Below the pieces are notes generated by a model. That model was not told the DNA's origin. It was given only the letters and a program-made list of their open reading frames with translations, and made no database searches. A stretch of 64,000 bases of DNA from an uncultured Bacteroides sp. (lineage in GTDB: Bacteria; Bacteroidota; Bacteroidia; Bacteroidales; Bacteroidaceae), in NCBI GenBank assembly GCA_949289295.1, contig CASENM010000032.1, positions 1-64,000 on the forward strand, written 5' to 3'. Positions within the stretch are counted from its first letter, which is position 1. The number at the start of each line of letters is the position of its first letter. A program made the translations under genes and the position numbers. Shown piece after piece: positions 30,656 through 39,809 of this stretch.

Positions 30656-31834
30656 ATGGAAGCTTTTTACAGAACTCACAGCTATCTGGTGGAACACACG
30701 AACGCCCCTGTCAGACGCGCGCTTATGGACGAGATTGACTGGAGCCACCGCCTCATCGGGATAAAGGGAACCCGCGGGGTGGGCAAGACCACTTTCCTGC
30801 TGCAATACGCGAAAGAGAAGTTCGGATTCGACCGTTCATGCCTGTACGTCAACATGAACAATTTCTATTTCTCGCAATACAGCCTGGTGGACTTTGCGGG
30901 TGAGTTCATGAAACGGGGCGGAAAAGTGCTGCTCGTGGACCAGGTGTTCAAGCTTCCCAACTGGAGCCACGACCTTCGTGTCTGTTACGAACGCTATCCG
31001 CAACTGAAGATCGTGTTCACCGGATCGTCCGTGATGCGGCTGAAAGAGGAGAATCCCGAGCTGAACGGCATCGTGAAATCGTACAACCTGCGGGGGTTCT
31101 CGTTCCGCGAGTTCCTGAACCTCCATACAGGCAACCATTTCTCACCGCACACGCTCGATGAGATCCTGAACCACCACGAGCACATCGCCAAGACAATCCT
31201 GCCCTACATCAATCCGCTCAACTACCTTCAGGACTATATCCACCACGGGTTCTACCCGTTCTTTCTCGAAAAGCGGAACTTCTCGGAGAACCTGCTCAAG
31301 ACCATGAACATGATGATTGAGGTGGATATTCTACTAATACAACAAATCGAGCTGAAATATCTGTCAAGAATAAAAAAATTGCTATATTTGTTGGCGGTGG
31401 ACGGACCGGTGGCTCCCAACGTGAGCCAACTGGCCACGGACATCCAGACATCGCGCGCCACGGTGATGAACTACATCAAATACCTGGCCGACTCGCGGCT
31501 CATCAACATGATTTATCCGAAAGGTGAGGAGTTCCCGAAAAAACCGGCCAAGATCATGATGCACAACACCAACCTGATGTACAGCATCTACCCCATCAAG
31601 GTGGAGGAACAGGACGTGCTGGAGACATTTTTCGTGAACACGATGTGGAAAGACCACAAGGTGAACAAAGGCGACAAGGGAGCCTCGTTCCTGGTGGACG
31701 GCGACCTGCACTTCCGTATCTGCACGGACAACTACAAGCCGAAAAGCAATCCGAACGTGTACTACGCCATGCACAAGATGGAAATGGGACACGGCAACCA
31801 GATACCGCTGTGGCTGTTCGGCTTTTTATATTGA
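30656..31834 (+). CDS. AAA-family ATP-binding protein (AAA_14-like)
   Basis: The 392-residue product has Walker A GTRGVGKTTFLLQYAKE near residue 38 and a Walker B-like strand KVLLVDQVFKLPNW. Sensor 1 is seen in LKIVFTGSSVMRL. A C-terminal region of winged-helix type follows (VSQLATDIQTSRATVMNYIK), then HNTNLMYSIYP. Related proteins usually read DE in Walker B; here it is DQ (codons GAC CAG), so hydrolysis may be slow or absent. The physiological role of this family is unclear. The ATG at 30656 is chosen because the promoter overlaps the longer frame. nifJ follows after 40 nt, but a link between them is not evident. Confidence 0.82.
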   Translation: MEAFYRTHSYLVEHTNAPVRRALMDEIDWSHRLIGIKGTRGVGKTTFLLQYAKEKFGFDRSCLYVNMNNFYFSQYSLVDFAGEFMKRGGKVLLVDQVFKLPNWSHDLRVCYERYPQLKIVFTGSSVMRLKEENPELNGIVKSYNLRGFSFREFLNLHTGNHFSPHTLDEILNHHEHIAKTILPYINPLNYLQDYIHHGFYPFFLEKRNFSENLLKTMNMMIEVDILLIQQIELKYLSRIKKLLYLLAVDGPVAPNVSQLATDIQTSRATVMNYIKYLADSRLINMIYPKGEEFPKKPAKIMMHNTNLMYSIYPIKVEEQDVLETFFVNTMWKDHKVNKGDKGASFLVDGDLHFRICTDNYKPKSNPNVYYAMHKMEMGHGNQIPLWLFGFLY

Positions 31835-31874
31835 GAAAAAGATTTTATTACTTAATACTTAATTTAGTAATTGT

Positions 31875-34800
31875 ATGACTAAACAAAAAAAATTCATCAC
31901 TTGTGATGGCAACGAAGCTGCCGCCCACATCTCGTACATGTTTACGGAAGTAGCGGCCATCTACCCCATCACTCCGTCGTCTACAATGGCTGAGCACGTA
32001 GACGAATGGGCTGCCGCAGGACGTAAGAACATCTTCGGCGAAACTGTACTGGTTCAAGAAATGCAGTCTGAAGGAGGCGCGGCTGGTGCTGTTCACGGCT
32101 CACTCCAGGCAGGTGCGTTAACTACTACTTATACCGCTTCTCAGGGTCTGTTGCTGATGATCCCCAACATGTATAAAATCGCAGGTGAGCTGTTGCCTTG
32201 CGTATTCCATGTTTCGGCACGTACACTGGCTTCTCACGCACTGTGTATCTTCGGCGACCATCAGGACGTAATGTCTACCCGTCAGACAGGTTTCGCCATG
32301 CTGTGCGAAGGTTCTGTACAGGAAGTAATGGATCTGGCCGGTGTAGCCCACCTGTCCACCATCAAGTCACGCGTTCCGTTCGTGAACTTCTTCGACGGAT
32401 TCCGTACTTCTCACGAGATCCAGAAAATCGAGAAGCTGGACAATGAGGACCTGGCCCCGCTGGTTGACCGCGAGGCATTGGCTGAGTTCCGCAACCGTGC
32501 GCTGACTCCCAACAAGCCGGTGGCACGCGGTATGGCTGAAAACCCTGACCACTTCTTCCAGCACAGAGAGTCATGCAACCCGTACTACGAGGCTGTTCCG
32601 GCCATTGTAGAGGAATACATGAACGAAATCAACAAGATCACGGGACGCAACTACGGCCTGTTCGACTACTATGGTGCTGAAGACGCTGAAAACATCATCA
32701 TCGCCATGGGTTCCGTGACGGAAGCCACACGTGAGGCTATCGACTATCTGACCGCTCAGGGCAAGAAGGTAGGTCTGATTGCCGTTCACCTGTACCGTCC
32801 GTTCTCGGCTAAGCACTTCCTGGCCAAGATGCCTAAGACCGTGAAACGCATCGCCGTGCTCGACCGTACCAAAGAACCGGGTTCAAACGGTGAACCGCTG
32901 TATCTGGATGTGAAAGACGTATTCTACGGACAGGAAAACGCTCCGTTGATCGTAGGCGGACGTTACGGTCTGGGTTCCAAGGACACGACTCCGGCTCAGA
33001 TTCTGTCAGTATATGAAAACCTGGAACTCCCGATGCCGAAGGATCATTTCACTATCGGTATTGTGGATGATGTTACTTTCACTTCACTGCCTCAGAAAGA
33101 AGAAATCGCTCTCGGCGCGGAAGGCGTGTTCGAAGCCAAGTTCTACGGCTTGGGTGCCGACGGTACGGTAGGAGCCAACAAGAACTCCGTGAAGATCATC
33201 GGTGACAACACAGACAAATACTGCCAGGCTTACTTCTCTTACGACTCCAAGAAGTCCGGTGGTTTCACTTGCTCTCACCTGCGTTTCGGCGACCATCCGA
33301 TTCACTCTACCTATCTGGTAACAACCCCGAACTTCGTGGCTTGCCACGTTCAGGCTTACCTGCACATGTATGATGTGACCCGCGGTCTGCGCAAGAACGG
33401 CACTTTCCTGCTGAACACCATCTGGGAAGGTGAAGAACTGGCAAAGAACCTGCCGAACAAGGTGAAGAAATATTTCGCAGAAAACAATATCACCGTTTAT
33501 TATATCAACGCTACCCAGATTGCTCAGGAAATCGGTTTGGGCAACCGCACAAATACAATCCTGCAGTCGGCATTCTTCCGCATCACAGGCGTTATTCCTG
33601 TTGACCTGGCCGTTGAACAGATGAAGAAGTTCATCGTGAAGTCTTACGGCAAGAAGGGTGAAGACGTTGTCAACAAGAATTATGCAGCCGTTGACCGCGG
33701 CGGTGAATACAAGCAGCTGACTGTCGATCCGGCATGGGCTGGTCTGGAAGTAGAACCAGCTGCCGCCAACAACGACCCGGCATTCATCAACGAAGTGGTC
33801 CGCCCGATCAACGCTCAGGACGGCGATTTGCTGCCGGTATCTGCATTCAAGGGTATTGAAGACGGTACTTGGTATCAGGGAACAGCCAAATACGAAAAAC
33901 GTGGCGTGGCTGCTTTCGTTCCGGAATGGAATCCTGAGAACTGTATCCAGTGTAACAAATGTGCGTATGTTTGTCCTCACGCTGCCATCCGTCCGTTCAT
34001 ACTTGACGCGGAAGAACAGAAGGGCGCTAACTTCCCGATGCTGAAGGCTGTGGGCAAGCAGTTTGCCGACATGACATTCCGTATGCAGGTTGACGTGCTC
34101 GACTGCTTGGGTTGTGGCAACTGTGCCGATGTTTGTCCGGGCAACCCGAAGAAGGGTGGCAAGGCTCTGGTTATGAAACATCTGGAAAGCCAGCTGGCAG
34201 AAGCAGACAACTGGACATACTGCGTGGACAACGTGAAGAGCAAACAAGACCTGGTAGACATCAAGGCCAATGTAAAGAACTCTCAGTTCGCCACTCCGCT
34301 CTTCGAGTTCTCAGGCGCTTGCTCCGGTTGCGGCGAGACTCCGTATGTGAAACTGATTTCCCAGCTGTTCGGCGACCGTGAAATGGTTTCCAACGCAACA
34401 GGATGTTCTTCTATCTACTCCGGTTCTGTTCCTTCCACTCCGTACACAACCAACGAAAAAGGTCAGGGTCCGGCATGGGCAAACTCACTGTTCGAGGACT
34501 TCTGCGAATTCGGTCTGGGTATGGAACTGGCCAACAAGAAGCTGCGCAACCGCATTGAAGATGCCATGAAAGCTGCCATCGCATCGGATGAGACTCCGGC
34601 TGAATACAAGGAAGCATTCCAGGAATGGATTGACGGACGCAACGACGCCGACAAGAGCAAGGCTGCTGCCGCCAAGATTATCCCGTTGGTTGAGGCCGCC
34701 AAGGACAAATGCCCGAGCTGCGCTACCATCTATGAATTCAAGGATTATCTGATCAAGCGTTCTCAGTGGATTATCGGTGGTGACGGTGCTTCTTATGATA

Positions 34801-35432
34801 TCGGTTACGGAGGTCTCGACCATGTAATCGCTTCTGGAGAAGACGTGAACATCCTCGTATTGGATACTGAAGTTTATTCAAATACAGGCGGTCAGTCATC
34901 CAAGGCAACTCCGCTGGGTGCCATCGCCAAGTTTGCCGCTTCCGGTAAGCGCGTACGCAAGAAAGACCTCGGTCTGATCGCCACTACCTACGGTTATGTA
35001 TACGTGGCACAAATTGCGATGGGTGCTGACCAGGCTCAGACTCTGAAGGCTATCCGCGAAGCTGAGGCTTATCCAGGTCCGTCATTGGTCATCGCTTACG
35101 CTCCGTGTATCAACCACGGTCTGAAAGCAGGTATGGGCAAGAGCCAGGCAGAAGAGGCTAAGGCCGTTGAATGCGGTTACTGGCATCTGTGGCGCTTCAA
35201 TCCGGCTCTGGAAGACGAAGGAAAGAACCCGTTCTCGCTCGACTCCAAGGAACCGAATTGGGCTAACTTCCAAGACTATCTGAAGGGTGAAGTTCGCTTC
35301 GCTTCTGTAATGAAACAATATCCGACAGAAGCAGCCGACCTGTTCGCCGCTTGCGAAAAGATGGCCAAGAAACGCTATGACTCATACAAGCGTATGGCCG
35401 CAATGGACTGGAGCAACGAGAAAGCTGAATAA
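31875..35432 (+). CDS. nifJ: Pyruvate:ferredoxin (flavodoxin) oxidoreductase
   Basis: PFOR oxidises pyruvate to acetyl-CoA and CO2 and reduces ferredoxin; it is central to anaerobic energy metabolism. The 1185-residue single-chain enzyme has fused domains in order. Domain I is KFITCDGNEAAAHISYMFTE with YPITPSSTMAEHVDEWAA. Then come the gamma-type domain, two 4Fe-4S motifs (CIQCNKCAYVCPHAAIRP and CLGCGNCADVCPG) near residues 690-760, an extra cysteine pair at CSGCGETPY, and the TPP domain with GDGASYDIGYGGLDHV and SNTGGQSSKATP. Codon use is noticeably biased toward highly expressed forms compared with its neighbours. It has a strong terminator. Confidence 0.97.
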   Translation: MTKQKKFITCDGNEAAAHISYMFTEVAAIYPITPSSTMAEHVDEWAAAGRKNIFGETVLVQEMQSEGGAAGAVHGSLQAGALTTTYTASQGLLLMIPNMYKIAGELLPCVFHVSARTLASHALCIFGDHQDVMSTRQTGFAMLCEGSVQEVMDLAGVAHLSTIKSRVPFVNFFDGFRTSHEIQKIEKLDNEDLAPLVDREALAEFRNRALTPNKPVARGMAENPDHFFQHRESCNPYYEAVPAIVEEYMNEINKITGRNYGLFDYYGAEDAENIIIAMGSVTEATREAIDYLTAQGKKVGLIAVHLYRPFSAKHFLAKMPKTVKRIAVLDRTKEPGSNGEPLYLDVKDVFYGQENAPLIVGGRYGLGSKDTTPAQILSVYENLELPMPKDHFTIGIVDDVTFTSLPQKEEIALGAEGVFEAKFYGLGADGTVGANKNSVKIIGDNTDKYCQAYFSYDSKKSGGFTCSHLRFGDHPIHSTYLVTTPNFVACHVQAYLHMYDVTRGLRKNGTFLLNTIWEGEELAKNLPNKVKKYFAENNITVYYINATQIAQEIGLGNRTNTILQSAFFRITGVIPVDLAVEQMKKFIVKSYGKKGEDVVNKNYAAVDRGGEYKQLTVDPAWAGLEVEPAAANNDPAFINEVVRPINAQDGDLLPVSAFKGIEDGTWYQGTAKYEKRGVAAFVPEWNPENCIQCNKCAYVCPHAAIRPFILDAEEQKGANFPMLKAVGKQFADMTFRMQVDVLDCLGCGNCADVCPGNPKKGGKALVMKHLESQLAEADNWTYCVDNVKSKQDLVDIKANVKNSQFATPLFEFSGACSGCGETPYVKLISQLFGDREMVSNATGCSSIYSGSVPSTPYTTNEKGQGPAWANSLFEDFCEFGLGMELANKKLRNRIEDAMKAAIASDETPAEYKEAFQEWIDGRNDADKSKAAAAKIIPLVEAAKDKCPSCATIYEFKDYLIKRSQWIIGGDGASYDIGYGGLDHVIASGEDVNILVLDTEVYSNTGGQSSKATPLGAIAKFAASGKRVRKKDLGLIATTYGYVYVAQIAMGADQAQTLKAIREAEAYPGPSLVIAYAPCINHGLKAGMGKSQAEEAKAVECGYWHLWRFNPALEDEGKNPFSLDSKEPNWANFQDYLKGEVRFASVMKQYPTEAADLFAACEKMAKKRYDSYKRMAAMDWSNEKAE

Positions 35433-35456
35433 TATTCTCTAGCTGTATAAACCGAA

Positions 35457-35498
35457 AACAGCCGATCCCGTATATTCAGGGTCGGCTGTTTTTTTTCA
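35457..35498 (+). terminator. Terminator of nifJ
   Basis: AACAGCCGATCCC (35457-35469) pairs with GGGTCGGCTGTT (35479-35490) and runs into eight or more T residues. Confidence 0.9.
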
Positions 35499-35605
35499 TC
35501 TTATTGAAAGCTTTTTCCGGCACGTCTGAGATGCAGGCCGGGCAAACGGAAAGAAGTAATGTTCATTTTTTGACATACATGAATCGGATAAGCCGAATGA
35601 ATTCT

Positions 35606-35613
35606 TATCTTTG
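35606..35613 (+). promoter_or_regulatory. -7 box of the small lipoprotein gene
   Basis: TATCTTTG followed by C is a perfect -7 match. It leaves only about 5 nt before the ATG at 35625 and so favours the ATG at 35637. Confidence 0.6.
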
Positions 35614-35636
35614 CAGGAAAAACAATGCATAAATTT

Positions 35637-36014
35637 ATGAGATATCTAGCGAAACAAGCCATTATGCTTTTCATTGCAGGATGCTGTATGACTTCCTGTG
35701 CCAGTTATGATGCGGAAGACTATGTGAATGACATGAAAGCTCTGACAGAGGAAACAATCCGAAATGCTTCCACTTATACGGAGGAAGACTGGGAACGTGT
35801 CGGTGAAAGATATAAGGATATTAACGAGAAAGGACGCGGACTGCTGGAGAAACTTTCTGAGGAACAGAAGCGCGAACTGGAAAAATTTTCGGAAGAAATG
35901 GCAGATAAGGCAGCTGAATTCGACCACGAAGAATTGAAGGAGCAATTCAAGAATGCTTTGGATGAAGCGAATGATTTTCTGGAAGGAATTATGGAACAAA
36001 TCAAAAACAAATAA
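35637..36014 (+). CDS. Small coiled-coil lipoprotein (DUF6565-like)
   Basis: The 125-residue product has a lipoprotein signal (RYLAKQAIMLFIAGCCMTSC). The remainder is very acidic and helical with heptad character (GRGLLEKLSEEQKRELEKFS, FDHEELKEQFKNALDEAND), so it is probably a lipid-anchored coiled coil in the periplasm or outer membrane. The match to DUF6565 is from memory and tentative. An upstream ATG at 35625 is possible but lies almost on the predicted transcript start. A phosphoesterase gene follows after 15 nt, so the two are likely cotranscribed. No function is known to me. Confidence 0.7.
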   Translation: MRYLAKQAIMLFIAGCCMTSCASYDAEDYVNDMKALTEETIRNASTYTEEDWERVGERYKDINEKGRGLLEKLSEEQKRELEKFSEEMADKAAEFDHEELKEQFKNALDEANDFLEGIMEQIKNK

Positions 36015-36029
36015 ATCCCTCATAAAAAA

Positions 36030-36569
36030 ATGAAATATCTGATTGTATCTGACATACACGGTTCATTGCCGGCACTGGAAAAGGTGTTAGGGTTTTACCG
36101 GACACAACATTGTAACATGCTTTGTATCTTGGGAGATATATTGAATTATGGTCCAAGGAACGGATTGCCGGAAGGGCTTGACCCGAAAGGTATTGCTGAG
36201 ACACTAAACGCCATGAGTGAGGAAATCATCGCCATCCGTGGGAACTGCGACTCGGAAGTGGACCAGATGCTGTTGGATTTCCCCATTCTGTCCGACTACG
36301 CGCTTGTGGTGGACAGCGGGAAACGCCTGTTCCTTACACACGGGCATGTATACAACGAGGACAAGCAGCCCAAAGGCAGACATGACGTGTTCTTTTACGG
36401 GCACACCCACCTCTGGAAACTGGAAAGACAAAATGAAAAAATCATCTGCAACACAGGTTCTGTCACTTTTCCGAAAGGGGGAAACCCTCCGACTTTCGTC
36501 ATTTATGAAAAAGGAACGGTAACAGCATATGACCTGGACGGAGAAAAATTGAAAGAACTTTCTCTTTAA
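36030..36569 (+). CDS. yfcE: YfcE-like metallophosphoesterase
   Basis: The 179-residue product contains the full calcineurin-type metal motif set in order: SDIHGS near residue 8, GDILNYGP near 37, RGNCDSEVD near 71, THGHVY near 106 and YGHTHLWK near 127. Relatives such as E. coli YfcE hydrolyse artificial phosphodiesters in the presence of manganese; the natural substrate is unknown. It has no signal peptide and should be cytoplasmic. It is the second gene after the small lipoprotein. Its 3' end converges on the LytTR regulator gene with a 67-nt gap in which I do not see a strong terminator. Confidence 0.88.
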   Translation: MKYLIVSDIHGSLPALEKVLGFYRTQHCNMLCILGDILNYGPRNGLPEGLDPKGIAETLNAMSEEIIAIRGNCDSEVDQMLLDFPILSDYALVVDSGKRLFLTHGHVYNEDKQPKGRHDVFFYGHTHLWKLERQNEKIICNTGSVTFPKGGNPPTFVIYEKGTVTAYDLDGEKLKELSL

Positions 36570-36636
36570 AAATGGTGATACGGAAGAAAGATACGATATA
36601 TGCCGCCTGTTTTCATGCCGGACAAAATCCAAAGGC

Positions 36637-37410
36637 CTATAATTGATAGAATTTATCCATCAACTCTTTCCGGTATTTTTTCGACACTTGTATTTCCGCC
36701 ACTCCATCGAAAGGAGGATACATCACACACCGGTTTCCCTGAACCATGACCAGATAACTAAGATTGATAATGAACGACTGGTGTACTTGCACGAAAGACG
36801 AATCGTATGCACAGAGATTGTCGGCAGATGTGTTGCGCCGCAACGGAATGACATTGCCGTTCGACAAGACTGCCTCCCATATCTTGCGGGAAGAGATGTA
36901 GCGGAAATAACCGATGTCGGAAATGCGCAGGACACGCAAATCCCCTGTAGGAGTCATTACCATAAATGATTTCTCGCTTGAACCCGACTTGAGAGCTGAA
37001 AACAGCGGCGACAGATAACCTGTTGTTTCCCGGCTCATGTCCAGAAGTACACGGTCAATCACTATATCCAATTCTTTAGGATTGACCGGCTTGAGCAAAA
37101 AATCAAAAGCAAAACTACGGAGTGCGTCTATCAGATATTTGTCGTAAGCCGTATAGAAAATGATCTGCATCCTCCAATCGACCGATTTGTGAAGCTGCGC
37201 AGCCACATCCATCCCCAACATGTCAGGCAGTTCCACGTCAAGAAACACCAGATCCGGACGCTCCTTTTCTATCAGTTTGATGCCGGACACTCCCCTTCTG
37301 GCAACCCCTTCCACTTTGATTCTTTCATGACGTTTCAGCTCAAAACAAAGGTTGTCAATGGCAGCTTCCTCATCATCTACGATTATTGTCCTTATTCTAT
37401 TGTCATTCAT
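36637..37410 (-). CDS. LytTR-family response regulator
   Basis: The 257-residue product has an N-terminal receiver domain with the acidic pair in TIIVDDEEAAID and the phospho-acceptor Asp in PDLVFLDVELPDMLG near residue 58. A C-terminal LytTR DNA-binding domain contains IGYFRYISSRKIWEAVL and FVQVHQSFIINLSYLVMV. It should bind DNA after phosphorylation by the histidine kinase encoded 6 nt upstream. Targets are unknown; the nearby GH2 beta-galactosidase is upstream of the kinase on the same strand but separated by a terminator, so it is only a weak candidate. Confidence 0.92.
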   Translation of the reverse strand: MNDNRIRTIIVDDEEAAIDNLCFELKRHERIKVEGVARRGVSGIKLIEKERPDLVFLDVELPDMLGMDVAAQLHKSVDWRMQIIFYTAYDKYLIDALRSFAFDFLLKPVNPKELDIVIDRVLLDMSRETTGYLSPLFSALKSGSSEKSFMVMTPTGDLRVLRISDIGYFRYISSRKIWEAVLSNGNVIPLRRNTSADNLCAYDSSFVQVHQSFIINLSYLVMVQGNRCVMYPPFDGVAEIQVSKKYRKELMDKFYQL

Positions 37411-37416
37411 AATTGA

Positions 37417-39450
37417 TCAATTCTTCAGTATATAAGAGTAATTGAAAGGTATGGTGAAATGAACCTGACACCCTACAGTCCCGTCCTCATCCACAGGTAC
37501 ATTACTGATTCTCATCACAATCGGGCGTACGTTGTAGAAATTAAGAAGCTGGATAGTCTGCGTAATGACTTTCATTCCGGTACCAGTACCGTGATTTACA
37601 CTTTTCTGACGGTATCCCCCTCCATTGTCACATACAGTTATGATGACATCATTGGAATCATGGCCTATTACAATCCGCAACAACCTTTTCCCCTCTTTCA
37701 GTCTCAATGCATGTTTGATGGCGTTTTCAACCGGAATTTGCAGAAGCATGGAGGGAACCATCACCTGCTCCTGCCGGATATCCTCTGCCATCTGCAGCTG
37801 AAACTCAAATTCTTCGCCCAGCGATTTACTTTCCAGCCGTACGTAAGTTCTAACAAAATCCAGTTCATCGGCCAGTGAGACAGCCATCTTGTCCGTAAGC
37901 TCCAGGTTCCTCCTGAGCAGCTTGGTCAATTCCAACAAATTTTCACTATCCTCTTCCTTCCTGTGCAGATTCACTTCCCGGTTGAGCACATTGAAAATGA
38001 AATGCGGTGAAATCCGGTTGCGTATGTTCTTCAGGCGGAGCGAAGTAATCGCTGTCTGTAATCCCCATATTTCCTTTTCCCGTTTTCTTCTGTGAATGGT
38101 CACTGTTACTGCTGCAACCGCCGATACCACCAATATGGTAGAAATGATTCCCCACAGCCATTGATGAAGTACAAGAACTTGGTTTTCCTTCTGTTCGATA
38201 AACAGTTCCTGCTGCATCAGCGTACTGTCCCGTCGATATCTCAACGCTATTTCAGCCGCACGCATCTTCACCCGTTCGTTGCGGATGGAGTCATCCATTT
38301 TCCAGTTCAGGTCTTGATACCTGTAAGCATTGCGATAGTCGCCGACCGCCTCGAAATAATGTTCCAGATAACGGTTGCGGATACGTATCATGTTCGGTTC
38401 GATATGCGCCGTATTGTCTGTTTTTCTCAACAGACGTTTCGCCTGTTCCATATCACCTTCCTTCAATGCCAGCTCTATGAGCTGTGTGTCTATATAATAT
38501 AACGCACTTGCATTGCCCACCGATGAAAAGAACCGATGGCAACGGTGCAAGTAATAAGACGCAGAATCTGTCTGGTTGAGCAACAGAAACACCTCACCCA
38601 AGTTGACCATAGTCAAGTTTCGTTCAAATTCCATTTCCGGATAAGCGGTGGTCAAGGCCAGCGACTTGCGGAAATACTTCAGAGCCTCTTCATAATCTTG
38701 CCTGAAATAATACGAATTGCCCCGGTTGTTCAGATAAATGTGCTTTTCATACGGTTGCATCTCCTCATAAAACTTCGAAGCCAGACCATAATAGTAATCA
38801 CACGTATTGAAATCGCGCAGCTCCATGTTCACTTGGGCCAAACCATAGTAAATGGGAAACCGCTTGACGGACGGGAAATGCAGCGAGTCGGCGATGGACA
38901 GAGAATAGTTGTACCAGTAAGAACTCAAGTCGAAGCGTCCCCTCCGTACATACGCATCGGCAAGATTCACACAGATATTCAGCAAGGCTTCTGAAGCTCC
39001 TCCTTCCGAACCGTACCGGTAGGCTTCCCTGAAGGCCCATACAGCTGAATCGTAGACAGCGCGCCGTCCGTAAATGTTACCCCACATGTTATACACATCG
39101 GCGCACAAGAATCTGGTTGCAGGCTCCTTCTCATTCCTGAGGCAGTAAGCTTCCGCCTCATGCAGCAAAAGAGACGATGAATCGATTTCTGCAAGAAAAA
39201 GTTTTGACTTAGCCTTCAGGACAAGCAGACGATAATAGAAGTTGCTGTCAGTGGTATGGGAGAGCATACTGTCGACCGAAGCGCAGACTTTATAAGGATC
39301 TATTGAAATAATACTGTCGAGTGAAGGTACAAAACCGTATTGCGGACTGTCTGTTTCTGACAATTTGTTTCCAAACCGACATCCCGAAAGCAATTGTAAA
39401 AAGAACAACAAAAAAACAAATAAAAGATGAATAATTTTACGATATCCCAT
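37417..39450 (-). CDS. TPR sensor histidine kinase, LytS type
   Basis: The 677-residue product begins with a signal and a lipobox-like LQLLSGC. About ten tetratricopeptide-like repeats follow across residues 60-390 (NLADAYVRRGRFDLSSYWYN, YGLAQVNMELRDFNTCDYYY, YLNNRGNSYYFRQDYEEALK). Next are one membrane helix (LWGIISTILVVSAVAAVTV) and a cytoplasmic HisKA_LytS domain with the phospho-acceptor His in ISPHFIFNVLN. The ATPase region ends in VCDNGGGYRQKSVNHGTGTG. The TPR part should be periplasmic and act as sensor. A promoter inside the longer frame that starts at 39492 fixes the start at 39450. It forms a pair with the LytTR gene 6 nt downstream. Confidence 0.9.
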   Translation of the reverse strand: MGYRKIIHLLFVFLLFFLQLLSGCRFGNKLSETDSPQYGFVPSLDSIISIDPYKVCASVDSMLSHTTDSNFYYRLLVLKAKSKLFLAEIDSSSLLLHEAEAYCLRNEKEPATRFLCADVYNMWGNIYGRRAVYDSAVWAFREAYRYGSEGGASEALLNICVNLADAYVRRGRFDLSSYWYNYSLSIADSLHFPSVKRFPIYYGLAQVNMELRDFNTCDYYYGLASKFYEEMQPYEKHIYLNNRGNSYYFRQDYEEALKYFRKSLALTTAYPEMEFERNLTMVNLGEVFLLLNQTDSASYYLHRCHRFFSSVGNASALYYIDTQLIELALKEGDMEQAKRLLRKTDNTAHIEPNMIRIRNRYLEHYFEAVGDYRNAYRYQDLNWKMDDSIRNERVKMRAAEIALRYRRDSTLMQQELFIEQKENQVLVLHQWLWGIISTILVVSAVAAVTVTIHRRKREKEIWGLQTAITSLRLKNIRNRISPHFIFNVLNREVNLHRKEEDSENLLELTKLLRRNLELTDKMAVSLADELDFVRTYVRLESKSLGEEFEFQLQMAEDIRQEQVMVPSMLLQIPVENAIKHALRLKEGKRLLRIVIGHDSNDVIITVCDNGGGYRQKSVNHGTGTGMKVITQTIQLLNFYNVRPIVMRISNVPVDEDGTVGCQVHFTIPFNYSYILKN

Positions 39451-39479
39451 TGTCTCTTGTTTCGGTTGCATTGCGTTTA

Positions 39480-39510
39480 CAAAAATAAACAAAAGCTAGC
39501 AATATGCAAA
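39480..39510 (-). promoter_or_regulatory. Promoter of the TPR histidine kinase operon
   Basis: The minus strand has TTTG (39507-39510), a 19-nt spacer and TATTTTTG (39480-39487), an almost ideal match. The leader is about 22 nt. Confidence 0.78.
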
Positions 39511-39663
39511 AAACTGTCTCTCCTTTCTAAAACTACAAGCCGTTTTTTTACGAATATGCAAATCGTGGATTGTCAGGCGTTTCCACAATTGCAGGATTTG
39601 CAAAAGAAGCGGAAGTATCCGGTTTGAATGACAAACCGGTCCCGCACCTGTGAAAATGAAATC

Positions 39664-39760
39664 TCCGTAAAACAAACAAGAGGCTCAAAATGAGAATTGG
39701 CTTTCTGCGGTCATTCCGGAGAGAACGACTTGACAGCCGAATCCTGTTTTGAGCCTCTTG
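39664..39760 (-). terminator. Long-stem terminator after the GH2 gene
   Basis: Perfect 14-nt arms (39677-39690 and 39747-39760) enclose 56 nt that can pair further. The stem reads into a T-rich run on the minus strand, 49 nt beyond the GH2 stop. The gap 39493-39809 otherwise holds only the kinase promoter and leader. Confidence 0.65.
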
Positions 39761-39809
39761 CAATGCCTTTTCTGCCGTATCCCGGCAACAGGCTTTATTG
39801 TGCGGTTAT

